Shown: positions 23,966 to 33,495 of the stretch, in pieces
Layout of the letters: every line of letters begins with the position of its first letter
Position numbering within the stretch: position 1 is the stretch's first letter
Source: Phoronis ovalis
Taxonomy: Eukaryota > Phoronida > Phoronidae
Length of the DNA stretch: 33,495 bases
NCBI GenBank assembly: GCA_028565635.1
Contig: JAOXYB010021403.1
Span: 1-33,495 of the forward strand
Reading direction: 5' to 3'
The notes under the pieces: generated by a model
What the model saw: the letters and a program-made list of their open reading frames with translations, nothing else
The model's database searches: none
What the model was told of the DNA's origin: nothing
Position numbers and translations under genes: made by a program

Positions 23966-25512
23966 TTTATTTATGTATAACTGAACATTAATTGTTTGCG
24001 TCATTTGCGATTTCACAATGCAAAAAATAGTTATAAAGTTTTTGTGATCTACATAAATTTACTTAATAAAAGAGCACCGGTACGCATTGTTTCATAAATT
24101 ATCCTGTCGATCCCTATATGGTCTTCTAGCGAGCAAATATGGATTGTAATACCAGTCAGTCAACCAAATTTAATTGCATCTCTACCTATTGGTGATTTGT
24201 GAGTGTATGTAGAACCCTATGTGGAACTGGTAATAAATAATGTGAACCAAATTGAAGTGCAAGGCCATGTTCAGATGTAATGTTGCTATATCGGTAAAGG
24301 CTTATAGCATTTATGTAGAAAAATTGACGTAACGGTAATACTACAATAGTTGAATGAGGGGCGTATAAAAATATTAAAGAGGGTTAGTCTGAATGGGTGT
24401 GGGTAGTTTGACGAGCCCGGCAAAGGCAGAACAGAGATTCTGTGACAGAGGGGAAGATATTGGTTTTCTAAAATGGAAGCCGGGCTGCATGCATGTATTG
24501 GCTCCTCATAAATCGCGCTGAGTATTTAACTGAAGAAAGCTCTGACTACTGTAGAGCAATTGTCTGATTAAACCGTTCTTAGAGAATTACTAGATGAAAT
24601 TTCGCTAACAATTTCTCGTTTTTCAAACGATCAGTATATTGTTAACAGTAAACATGCCATGATATGCACAACAAACCTCGACAAGTAACGGTTTATAATT
24701 ATAAAAGTATATAATAACGTAGATAATAAACAAAAGAAAATGACAACCAAATCCCTTGGTGTCATGTAGCTGCCACGAAACCAATAGCATCAGGTCATGT
24801 TATTCGGACATATTTTATGTTTAAATGACACGAGTCCACTCTTAAACAACTATCACTTTATCAAAATGGCATTCTTCCACTTTAAAATGACAGCTTGCCA
24901 TGTCAAATTGCAATTTTGTATCAATCCTTTTTAAGCTTGTCAATTATATCATCAGATAACATAATTAATAGGGTAATACTCATTAAAACCCTTTGTGTTG
25001 CCTTTGTTAGCAGCTTGCATTAAAATCAATATTGAAGACCGCTACATAACATGTGTACCTAGTAACAGATTGTGACAACAAAGTGACAGGTAGACATGCA
25101 AAGGTTGAAGCGTTATACACTGTAATTGCTGGCAATCATTTTCTTTTTTTAAAATCAATTTAAATAGTAGCATTAATACGCGTTTCTCATCTCCTCTCTT
25201 TTATCTTGTTAGGCCATAGATAATTTCAGTTTAAAAGTGGGTGTAATTTTGCATACAATAAGAATTAAACCACTAGCATTTTTATGATTACCGATTTTGT
25301 TGAATACGATAAAGCTGCGCAGATCCGGGGCTGAAAATATCTTGCTTATGATTTCCAAATTATCCACCAGGTGGTCTATAACCGCTAATACTTGCTAAAC
25401 ATTTTGGTAGTCATCCTATATAATTATCATGTGACTGAAAAAATTTTTTTGCCTTGGAGCGTCAGACTAAATTATTATAAACTTTTGTTGTTACTGAAGT
25501 GGGTGGTTATCC

Positions 25513-25688
25513 TTAGGCGGCCACACGAGGCTGTTGTCTCGGCTTAATGGGTCCCCGGTGATTTAACCTGCATTCAATAGGCGCAAACAAAATATCTTTT
25601 ATGGAAGTATTGCAAAAACATTTATTGAGCGCATCATAAGCTGGTATAAGTGGCTGCAGTATACTGTTCATTCCTTGATTCTTTTGTA
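25513..25688 (-). CDS. Candidate terminal exon, unassigned protein
   Basis: The minus strand shows TTTCATTAG followed by a frame to TAA at 25513. It includes QKNQGMNSILQPLIPAYDAL, then NTSIKDILFAPIECRLNHRG, and ends PIKPRQQPRVAA. The mix of residues and the higher G+C look more like real coding sequence than the surrounding AT-rich frames. I do not recognise the family. It could be the last exon of a gene whose other exons lie towards 27 kb, or part of a decayed element. Confidence 0.3.
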
Positions 25689-26077
25689 CTAATGAAAGTA
25701 CTTGAAAGCACAAGGATTCTAGTTAAGTGTGATGATTAACCTCGGTCAACATACTAGCAGTCATTTGTGTGTTGTTCTTGTTTACTAGTAAGGACACATC
25801 AGGAGTGTCGAAGCTTAATGTAGCTTTAACCATGTCACCTGTACACACACACAATAATGTTTACCTGTAAAAACAAGAAGTAAAGAAGTCAACAATTTTA
25901 CCGTGTAAGAGTACATAGATGTCTCCTGGATACAGGGCTTACTATGTTACCATCATTTGAATATGGTTTGTGGTTTCACCATCACATTCTTAGGGACATT
26001 ATTTTTGTATAAAAACCGGGTATAAAAGGTCGGTGTTAGATTTGCTACAGCACGGTCTAAGGACTAAGATTATAGTT

Positions 26078-26202
26078 GTCACAGAGCTTGACCCAGTCTT
26101 CACGTTATTTTTGCATGAAATGGTCATACGTGTTTGGTGCTATAGTAAAGTCACGTATCCTGGACCACTGAGGCTAGTCACAGTGCTCGACCCAGTCTTG
26201 AC
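26078..26202. repeat. Short imperfect direct repeat
   Basis: TCACAGAGCTTGACCCAGTC near 26078 recurs as TCACAGTGCTCGACCCAGTC near 26175, about 98 bases on. This is a minor duplication in otherwise featureless sequence. Confidence 0.5.
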
Positions 26203-27095
26203 ATAATAGCAATAAATTGTAATATTAAAGCAGTGGAGCTGACAACTCTCTTCAGTTTAATAGTGTTTTTTCCAGAAGACTAATCTACTGTCATGATAAA
26301 TACCACTATGTGCACAGTGCCCTTATACGCATTGATCTGGCCTTTCCAGAATCTTTCAACATAGCTAGTACATATATCACTGCTATTTATTTACTAAATC
26401 CTTAGGCCACACCAAAAAGATGAGTTGTTTAACACGCAAAAACCCTTAAAATCTGAATCGGTCAGGCTTTTTTGTAGTGTGGAAAGAAAAAATAATAAAT
26501 TATTTTTTTTAAAGCGGTATGCACCAGTTAAACAAGTCTTAAAAAAGTAATGAAAGTGAAAATGTCAAATTTTCGATTGCACCTGTTAAACAAGGTTTCC
26601 TCTTGGTCTGGCTTTACTAGTTAATCATATTTTCTTGTGGCAGTTCTTGGTATTAGTCACATAACTTGTGAATGAAAGGATACCTCAAAAGTAGAAACAT
26701 TTATTGGTACTAATTTTCTACGCCATCTATGAAATTGACATCCAGTAGGCAAGCTGTTGTCTCTTATCTGAATCTCGTGGTAACATTGGACATTATGTGG
26801 CACAGATGAATTGTTATAAAACATTTTTTTTTTAAAGTTTGTGAATAATTTTGGATGACACTGTTTAAATAAGAATTTATAAAAATGTTTATGACAATGC
26901 CTACAGTACTGGCACAGCACTGCCATGTTGAAGTAAGTAACTTTCACCAAACATCATAACAGACTCAGTTCTAGGAAAAAGGCATTATAAAATCCATGAA
27001 TCCACTTCGATCTACCACCAGATGTTAAAAACTCTGTTCCTTGGTCTAAATAATAGTATATTTTACATATGTTAACTACGCATATCTCTCGTACA

Positions 27096-28965
27096 CTATT
27101 TTGGCTGTGGGTATCGTGAAAATAATAAGTTTATATGTTTTGATGACAATTTTTTAGCTCCTGGCACCAATCCCTTGGCTTCGACTTCTCTTATTCTTTG
27201 CCTTTCAGTCTGAAACATTTGCAAAATAATTGATAATGGATAATTTGCAGTAACTATGGTGACACAAATATTATACTAATATAGCACAGTAGTAGTTCTA
27301 TTGATGTGTTTTCTAGCCACAATGGCTAAAAAAAAACAAATTTCCTTCAAAAAAAATTTTTCAAAGAGAAACCAAGTCGGTAATAAGGACACCTATTACT
27401 CCACATAAATAAGAAACTTGCAGAAAATAAGTCAGTTAGTGACTGGTCTGCAATCATGCCCTGCAATACATGATACCGCCTACTGGACATGCAAAGTTGG
27501 ATCATTTTACCAAATGCACAAAATCACATAGTTACTAGATTTAGGGCATCTAGTAAGAACAGCATTAAATCAATTTTGTTCTAAGTGGAGTTAAGCATGT
27601 CTATGACAAAAAGTTCACTACTGAAATAAACAGGGACGACTCTAAACTCAGGACCTACAAACAATTTAAGACAGAAATAAAACTCAAGTTGTATGCAACA
27701 TCATTATTTGCTAAATTGAAATACCGGATTCTGTCAAAATTTAGAATCAGAGACTATGATCTAGAGATTGAGCGGGCCAGATGGGCTAAACCAAAAGTAA
27801 TAGCAACTGAACAATATCGTAAATTCTGTCACAATTTAATAGAGGATGAAGTTTATTTTGTAACTAAATGTCCAAAGTATAATATTCCAAGGAAAACAAT
27901 GTATGATAACCTCAAAATCATTATTCCAAATATTTTTCATGTAGATTGAAAAGAGGGTTTTTCTTTACTCTTTACAAGCACTAATTTATTGTCCATTTTG
28001 GAATTAGCTTGTTTCCTCGGTAAAGCATTTTTCATCCATGCAGAATTATTGAAGACAATAGCAGCAAAAGTCTACATAATATATATAGTCTATGTAACTG
28101 TACAAAGTAATATTCATGCACTTGTACATTGTATTATTTGTATTTAGTAGTCCGTTTGTTAGATTGGCTATATAGGTTTTGTTTAGTTTGTAATTCATAA
28201 TTTTGTAGCGCCCATACAGATGCAAGATTTTCTGTTCGTCAATAAATACTCAAAAACAGAAAAAAATTATTCCAAAATTGCAATACCCACAGTACAATGT
28301 TACAAAAACTTATGGAAAATTTAAACCTAAAATGGCCATACAGTACATTATGCTCTCAACTGATGTTATACATGTAAGTAAAATAACTTAATTCTCCCAA
28401 ACTGCTTTTGATGTAAAATCTTGTCCAAATATTCTAAACCAAGAAACTGCGAAAGAAACAGGATTCTGTATCCTTTCATAATAAGTCACTAGCTTATCCT
28501 CAGTTAGGTATAGGCACACTACACTGTCCCCAAGCCTTTATGAACTGTTGACACAGGACTGTTATTTAATATGTGCTACCTACTGCCACCTACAGGATAA
28601 ACTTATAACTAAGCACTAGAACAAAAAAAAACTACCCATCAAATAAAACTGCACCAAATGTAATATACAAGAGGATACAAATTGCAGTTTTTGACAAATA
28701 TTTTGCCCATAACTGATGGTGATGTCCAAATCATAGCTTGTATGGGTACATTTTAGTTTGATATCAGAATTTTTAAAACTTCTATATGTTCTCATATTAA
28801 AAAACCTTTTATTAGTCCTTGTACTATACAAAATAATGGGACTTACCATATATTTATTATAACAGTTCTGGAAGATATTTATTTCTTTCTTGCATACTGA
28901 TTGGTCAAACTCGTGTTCTTTAAAGCAGTTGATCATAGCTGTCATTTCTTGAAGGCATGCTACAG
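27096..28965 (-). CDS. CHCHD1: Mitochondrial ribosomal protein mS37 (MRPS37/CHCHD1), last two coding exons, 5' part not found
   Basis: The upstream exon is 28965-28847, with acceptor TTGTAG and donor ATG|GTAAGT. It encodes a twin CX9C CHCH domain: CLQEMTAMINC, then CKKEINIFQNC, separated by FKEHEFDQSV. The last exon is 27209-27096, with acceptor TTTCAG and stop TAG. It joins in phase 0 and adds 37 residues beginning TERQRIREVEAKGLVPGAKK and ending LLFSRYPQPK. The spacing CX9C-x10-CX9C and the C-terminal K-LLxRxP signature match CHCHD1/mS37. This small protein of the mitochondrial small ribosomal subunit is oxidised by the Mia40 pathway in relatives. The N-terminal basic exon was sought upstream (28966-33495) and not recognised; it may be very short or lie beyond the window. 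The 1.6 kb intron holds a LINE fragment in the opposite orientation. Confidence 0.8.
27590..28265 (+). mobile_element. 3' end of a non-LTR retrotransposon (LINE) inside the MRPS37 intron
   Basis: The frame from about 27590 to 27949 (stop TGA) reads through SKLRTYKQFKTEIKLKLY, FRIRDYDLEIERARW, then KFCHNLIEDEVYFVTKCPKY. This is the conserved C-terminal tail of invertebrate LINE polymerases (LE-GR, C-C, EDE-HF, CP-Y). About 300 bases of 3'UTR follow, with AATAAA at 28241-28246 and an A-rich end near 28262. The first cysteine of the usual CxxC pair looks lost, and upstream reverse transcriptase domains are absent. It is therefore a 5'-truncated, decayed copy, antisense to the host gene. Confidence 0.7.
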
Positions 28966-30460
28966 CTACAATTAAATGAAAACCATTTAAACTATCACCA
29001 GTGAACCATATGTCACTTTGAACCATTGTTACAGACATTGTGGTACGAACAGTACTTTAACAAGAAGGTATAAAAGAAATTGTCACATATGAATTGCGCA
29101 GTACTTGAACAACTGCCAACTGTTTTGTCGGCCAGTCCATAAGTAGCTTAAACTTTGGAGATGTCCAGAGATATACACCACTTTTCGTTCTATACGATGC
29201 CTGCTCATAAGTCTGCCCTACAGTGTTCTTTGTACGCCACATTAGACAATGACACTCTCTTTTTGATATCCTACGCTTTCTTCCACAATTGTCTGGAAGC
29301 CAAAGTGAGGTCAATAATAGTCCTCATAATTATGTCCTCTGATAAACGGGACAGTCCAGGGACTAGTAAAGAAGTAGAATATTACTTTATATAAACATAC
29401 AACTTATCTTTCTTACTTTACATTATCAATGATTCAGTTGGAATCTGGTAGCTTAGATATAGAAAATGTAAACTCAACAACTAACATGGAACACAATATT
29501 TTGATTCCAGCAATCAAACAACACCATTTATTATTAACACACTAACATGTCATAACCAATATTTAAATATGAGTAGTCTAGCTGCTGTAACAATTGTAGA
29601 TAACCACCTAAAATCATAACCTATAGGCTTATCTAAAATCTAAAATGACCAGTTCATAAATTTTCAGGTTTACTGAAAACATCTACTGACAACACAAATA
29701 GTTAAAGTGACCAAATGAATAATTTAATTTTTGCTTTTGGAAGGGCGGGTCCTCGAAAGGAATATATTATTTCTATACATGGATGCCTATGTAAACATCA
29801 GTGACTACTTTTCCCAATGAACAGCAATGATTTATAGGTAGAAAGAGAAACATAAGAAAAATGGTGAACAACATGAAGCTATGTTTTTCTGTCTTCAGTA
29901 GGTTTGGTAGATCTATATTTAGCAAAATCCTATGCAAGTACATGTAGCGAGCTCTGCCTTAGTCTTGGGTGTATGATCTTACTAAGACAGAATGACATTA
30001 TTGTAAAAGATGAGTTTTTTGGAATTACTTTGACAAAGAAAAAACTTTAGGGTAAGTCATATTTTTTCATATATTCAGACAATAACCTATGCCAGGCCAC
30101 AGCGGTCATGTATCTAGGACATAGTAAAATGCCTGTACCACTATGTTAGTCTGGTTATAATGATGTTATAAAATAATGAATACATGATTTGCTGGTCTAA
30201 CCAGGTGTAAATGTTAAATTACATGGAACAGTTATATCACACATGCATTTAATTTTGTGCATTGGAAAAACATTTCAAGGAGATCTGTAGAAATATATTT
30301 TTTAAATTTCTGGTTGTGCTGAATGTTTCCACAAAAGTTGATGCAGAAGGACAGCTAGGTAGAACCAAAACATATATTCGTGTTATTTATAGTGCATATG
30401 CATACATAGCCATGAAAACAGTAAAATTTAATAAAGACATTCTCCAAAAATACTTTCAAG
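28966..30460. other. Region upstream of the recognised MRPS37 exons
   Basis: The N-terminal MRPS37 exon should lie in or beyond this stretch on the minus strand, but no basic leader-like exon with a fitting donor was found. Two modest overlapping frames near 29.06-29.39 kb lack coding signs. Confidence 0.4.
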
Positions 30461-31169
30461 AGTTGGAAAAGGATGCACAGAAAGTTATGAAGAAACTTCA
30501 AATATTAGCAATAGCTGAGGACCCATATCCTTTCTCCGTGGACAGTTTCTCAAGAACTTTTGAAAAGTTGCCGGACATTGAGTTTGGTGACATTTATATA
30601 TATTTAATAGAATCGATTAGTCCATACAAGAAGGAGGCATTGAAAAGCATACAAGTATTTTGTATCCGGTTTTGTGACTGATATTCTAAGCAAGAAGATT
30701 GGTGGTACAGCTTGTCTAATGACAGCTAAGGTAGATTTTATCCCTGGGTTATATAAAGTGGAAAAATTCTTGGGTATCCTGGTTAGGGTAACTTTTTGAA
30801 CTGCCATCTAGCTAATTTGATTCATACTGCAAAACAAAATTTCCTTGCACATATTATTCATTATGTACCAGGAAGTACGTCCTCTTTTAAATGGCAATCT
30901 TGTTAACATTGAAAATACACAAATGTACTTTTTCATTAGGTAAGGCATAGCCAGATAATGAATGATCCACCCCTTCAACCTTGGCCAGCTGCACATACTG
31001 ATGGTACTATAGTATCCGCTCACTGTACGTGTATGGCAGGCCTGGGAGAAGCATGTTCTCATGTAGGAGCTCTTATGTTTGTTGTCTTGTCTTGTCTGGG
31101 ATGCGAATAAGAAATGATACCAGCTGTACATCGGAGAAATGCTCATGGAATACACCAGAACTGAAGAAG
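30461..31169 (+). pseudogene. SWIM zinc-finger family protein remnant, frameshifted
   Basis: Two exon-like blocks join at AAG|GTAGAT (30730) and TTAG|GTAAGG (30940). Block one reads DPYPFSVDSF, IEFGDIYIYLIES and SPYKKEALK. After a one-base shift in an A run near 30643, it continues as AYKYFVSGFVTDIL and ACLMTAK. Block two reads [15 protein letters not shown], then the SWIM core [20 protein letters not shown] (CxC...CxH). A second shift in a TTGTC repeat (31081-31097) follows, then RNDTSCTSEKCSWNTPELKK. This order is known to me from a multicopy family of invertebrate proteins with SWIM and, further on, YqaJ-type nuclease domains, often linked to mobile DNA. No YqaJ part is recognised downstream. 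The two shifts suggest decay, though assembly indels are possible. The 5' edge is approximate. Confidence 0.65.
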
Positions 31170-32411
31170 GTTAGTTTATGGTTTATGTGGTATTTTATTT
31201 CAAACTGATATGATTTTGTATGTTTTGTGTCCCAGCAGTAAACCAGTGGGAACCACCACGAAACAATTCCCATAGCAATGTTGATGCAAGTATATTAAAG
31301 TCTTATGAGCATATTCCATTCAAATATGGATATAGTGCTCAGCCAGCTGTTCTCGTCATAAATGTCAAGGTTATTTGACAGACACTGTTATCGATAATAT
31401 GATAACACTTTTGTTGCGCCCTCAAGCGGACACTATGGCTGAGATGTCTTTCACAGGTGATGTTAAAGAACTTGTTGCAGCAGTAAACAAGACATATTCA
31501 TGGGAATATCTATTGAAAAAAGAGCAGGTGATATTTTTTTACAATATTTTTCGTAATTTATTTAATTTTACTTATTGTTCAAATAAGTTTATCGACAAAT
31601 AAACAAATAAATAGTGTGGGTCAATATAAGAGTCAATAATAAACATAGTACTTTAAGCTTATCTTAAATTTCTTAGGTAGCATTGTGATTCTTGTCTATG
31701 ACATGCGGAGTAAACCGATGCATAATAACATTTATACTCAATTTGGTCATTTACATGTAACTATACAATCATATAAACAATAGAGCTGATGGGCGTGCAC
31801 CATTTAGAGAGAACAATTCTAAATAATTGTATAAGAATGTGATAAGTTATTTACTGACAAATTTATCTTCTGGCAGGTAGCACTTTGGAGTTTTGCATTA
31901 CTTCTTGCTGGACTGATAAATTTTACGCAGTAGCATACTTCTTTCATGTTTTCGATAGATTATGTGTGGTCAAGAGTGCAATTTATGTTGATGTGCTGCG
32001 GTATCTTTGATTAAGCTATCTAGATACGGTGGTATAAGAAGTGGAATAGACAGAAGCAAAAATTTGAGTGGAATTCATCATTTATTTAAGAAAGTAAGTA
32101 TTTTCGAAATTCGGCCCATTTGAGATAGGAACCAATCATGACCCTATGGACAAGCTGTAAGCTGCCCATAGTAGGGTCACACATGCAGGACTGTGAAGCA
32201 ACAGGCTTTAATGGCAAGAGGTGACCTTCAGGAGACATTCACTGCTGACACTCCTATGGAGCGAGGGACTCACTGCTGGACGCAGAGGGCTCCTGGCAGG
32301 AATATGCAACTCGGACATGTCTGCTAAGGTGTAACCATACCCTTATGTTAATTGTTTCTATTTATATGTTAATTTTTGTTTGTCACGTGATTGTCCAGCA
32401 TTGGACATTGT
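31170..32411. other. Stretch after the SWIM remnant
   Basis: A frame ending at 31529 (KELVAAVNKTYSWEYLLKKEQ then GTGATA) could be a further decayed exon of the SWIM-type gene but is not recognised. The rest is AT-rich with no repeat or exon I can support. Confidence 0.3.
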
Positions 32412-32645
32412 ATTGACTGCCGTCAAACAGACAGCACGTACACTCTATCTAATCATATCTTATCTGTATGTTTTGTTGTAGGTAAGTGACATTGCAAATA
32501 TAAAGTGTCCTTGTATTTCTCTAAGTGACATTTTAATTATAAGATGTTCTTGTATTTATCTAAGTGACAATGGACAATGTATTGACTGCCGTCAAACAGA
32601 CAGCGTGTATACTCTAGTCATATGTTATCTGTATTTTTTGTTATA
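32412..32645. repeat. Two 70-80 base repeats 169 bases apart, enclosing a 39-base tandem repeat
   Basis: ATTGACTGCCGTCAAACAGA followed by a similar 50-base stretch begins at 32412 and again at 32581. Between them TAAGTGACA recurs at 32483, 32522 and 32561, a 39-base period with shared CTTGTATTT. The array looks like part of a larger satellite-like or transposon-internal repeat. Confidence 0.8.
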
Positions 32646-33239
32646 GAATTCGAATAAAGAACATTTAAGAAACAAAACAGCGTATTACTTATATTTATAC
32701 GCTAAAAAGAATACGCTCACATAGGGTATTGGAAATCCTAAATGCAGTTACTTCCAGTGTTATTAACAGTGTCCTGGAGCCCAAAAAGGCTGCATGCTAT
32801 ACCAGGCATTCAGAGGCTGCTTTGCTCCAATCTCAAAAAGAATTAATAAATACAACATGGTTTGCTAAAAATTAATTTTCCTGCAAACACGTTCTGTACT
32901 GTCAATGATAATTTTAATACCATTCATCCTTTTTTAATGCAGTCATTGGCATTATTACTACAGTAGTCTCAATTATGACTTTTTTGCCAGAACTATCTCC
33001 GTATGGGATGGCACCGTTTTACGCATGCGTGAGTAGTCAAATCTATTTTTCGTTCTCTCCACAGTTCAGTTCAGTTCACAAAGGGTCCAAACTCCACAAA
33101 ATCTTCAAATCCGCTTTACTTGGTACTTCATACTATACTATGGATACTGTGCATGAGGTCGTCATATCAGGTTGTATTTTATTTTTTCATTTCACAAGCT
33201 TTCTTGGTGTGTAATGAGACCACAAAGCTGTCATCCAAG

Positions 33240-33495
33240 ATGGCTGCACCCAGGTCGTCTAGACTCCACATTAGATCGGCTAGGGTACGAACACCATCAC
33301 TACCCCTATGTCCATTTTGTTCACAGCCAGTGGGTTGGGATAACAAGGCTCTGCAGTGTGACATCTGCGACGAATGGTTGCATGCGGGGTGCCTTGGTAT
33401 CAATACTGCCTCGTACGAACGCCTGGCAGGTGAGAGTGCATCTTGGCATTGCAACCTCTGTGCCTGTGGAGGCCTGTCTAACATCAGCCTTGATA
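33240..33495 (+). CDS. PHD-finger reading frame cut by the window edge, probably LINE N-terminus
   Basis: The ATG at 33240 (A at -3, G at +4) opens a frame that stays open for 85 codons to the end of the window. A basic start (MAAPRSSRLHIRSARVRT) is followed by a complete PHD-type zinc finger: CPFC, then CDICDEWLHAGC, then WHCNLC, giving the C4-H-C3 order. The frame continues as ACGGLSNISLD. Invertebrate LINE proteins often begin with such a PHD finger ahead of the endonuclease, followed by a short LPNFS-like stretch that resembles GLSNIS here. Local base composition is clearly more G+C-rich than the surroundings, which fits a recently arrived element. A host chromatin protein is the alternative. 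Confidence 0.6.
   Translation, partial: MAAPRSSRLHIRSARVRTPSLPLCPFCSQPVGWDNKALQCDICDEWLHAGCLGINTASYERLAGESASWHCNLCACGGLSNISLD

Larger units (their letters stand above)
24071..27095. other. Intergenic stretch between the Admp-like gene and MRPS37
   Basis: Apart from the candidate exon at 25513-25688 and the weak direct repeat near 26.1 kb, nothing is recognised. An 8-base inverted pair, AGCCCGGC near 24415 and GCCGGGCT near 24479, lies in a short G+C-richer island. The two genes are convergent, so no promoter for either is expected here. Confidence 0.4.

Noticed and set aside
26657-26950. 97-codon minus-strand frame rich in Cys and His
   Set aside because: The Cys/His spacing does not fit a zinc finger and no splice context or family is evident.
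1-33495. CRISPR arrays, operons or other prokaryotic systems
   Set aside because: The window is eukaryotic; the repeats seen are direct or inverted transposon-type repeats without regular spacers.

Overview
This is an AT-rich eukaryotic window with intron-split genes, many repeats and decayed transposons. It looks like a lophotrochozoan genome, most likely a bivalve mollusc. The reasons are the low G+C, the gene structures, the kinds of mobile-element remnants (LINE tail, tRNA-derived SINE, MITE, SWIM-family element, PHD-type LINE start) and the style of the proteins. The species cannot be named from sequence alone. Most real exons are short and were found by joining reading frames across GT/AG boundaries.

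The centre of the window (9530-22906, + strand) carries two secreted developmental regulators in tandem. The first (9530-14189, seven coding exons, 309 codons) encodes a signal peptide followed by three successive cystine-knot units, each built round a DVGxC motif and an ECxC motif. I read it as pinhead. The second (17426-22906, five coding exons, 459 codons) is a complete BMP-class TGF-beta ligand: signal peptide, propeptide, RRKR furin site and a 117-residue knot domain with seven cysteines. Because of its neighbour I read it as Admp (anti-dorsalizing morphogenetic protein). Pinhead is a known Admp antagonist, and the two genes are known to lie in tandem in other animals, where Pinhead transcription interferes with Admp regulation. 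The 3.2 kb between them (14190-17425) is therefore the best candidate regulatory interval.

Left flank (1-9529): mostly AT-rich non-coding DNA. It holds two related minus-strand segments coding for a small protein with the motif SYSGTGTQADL (854-959 and 1836-1970), a possible short exon at 181-240, a 247 bp MITE with clear terminal repeats and target-site duplication (4108-4354), two small tandem repeats and a tRNA-derived SINE-like stretch.

Right flank (24000-33495): the last two coding exons of a mitochondrial ribosomal protein gene, MRPS37/CHCHD1 (minus strand, 28847-28965 and 27096-27209), whose intron contains the 3' end of a LINE. Then come a frameshifted SWIM-domain gene remnant (30461-31169), a repeat cluster (about 32412-32645) and, at the right edge, the open start of a PHD-finger reading frame that resembles the N-terminus of an invertebrate LINE protein. 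One unassigned candidate terminal exon lies at 25513-25688 (minus).
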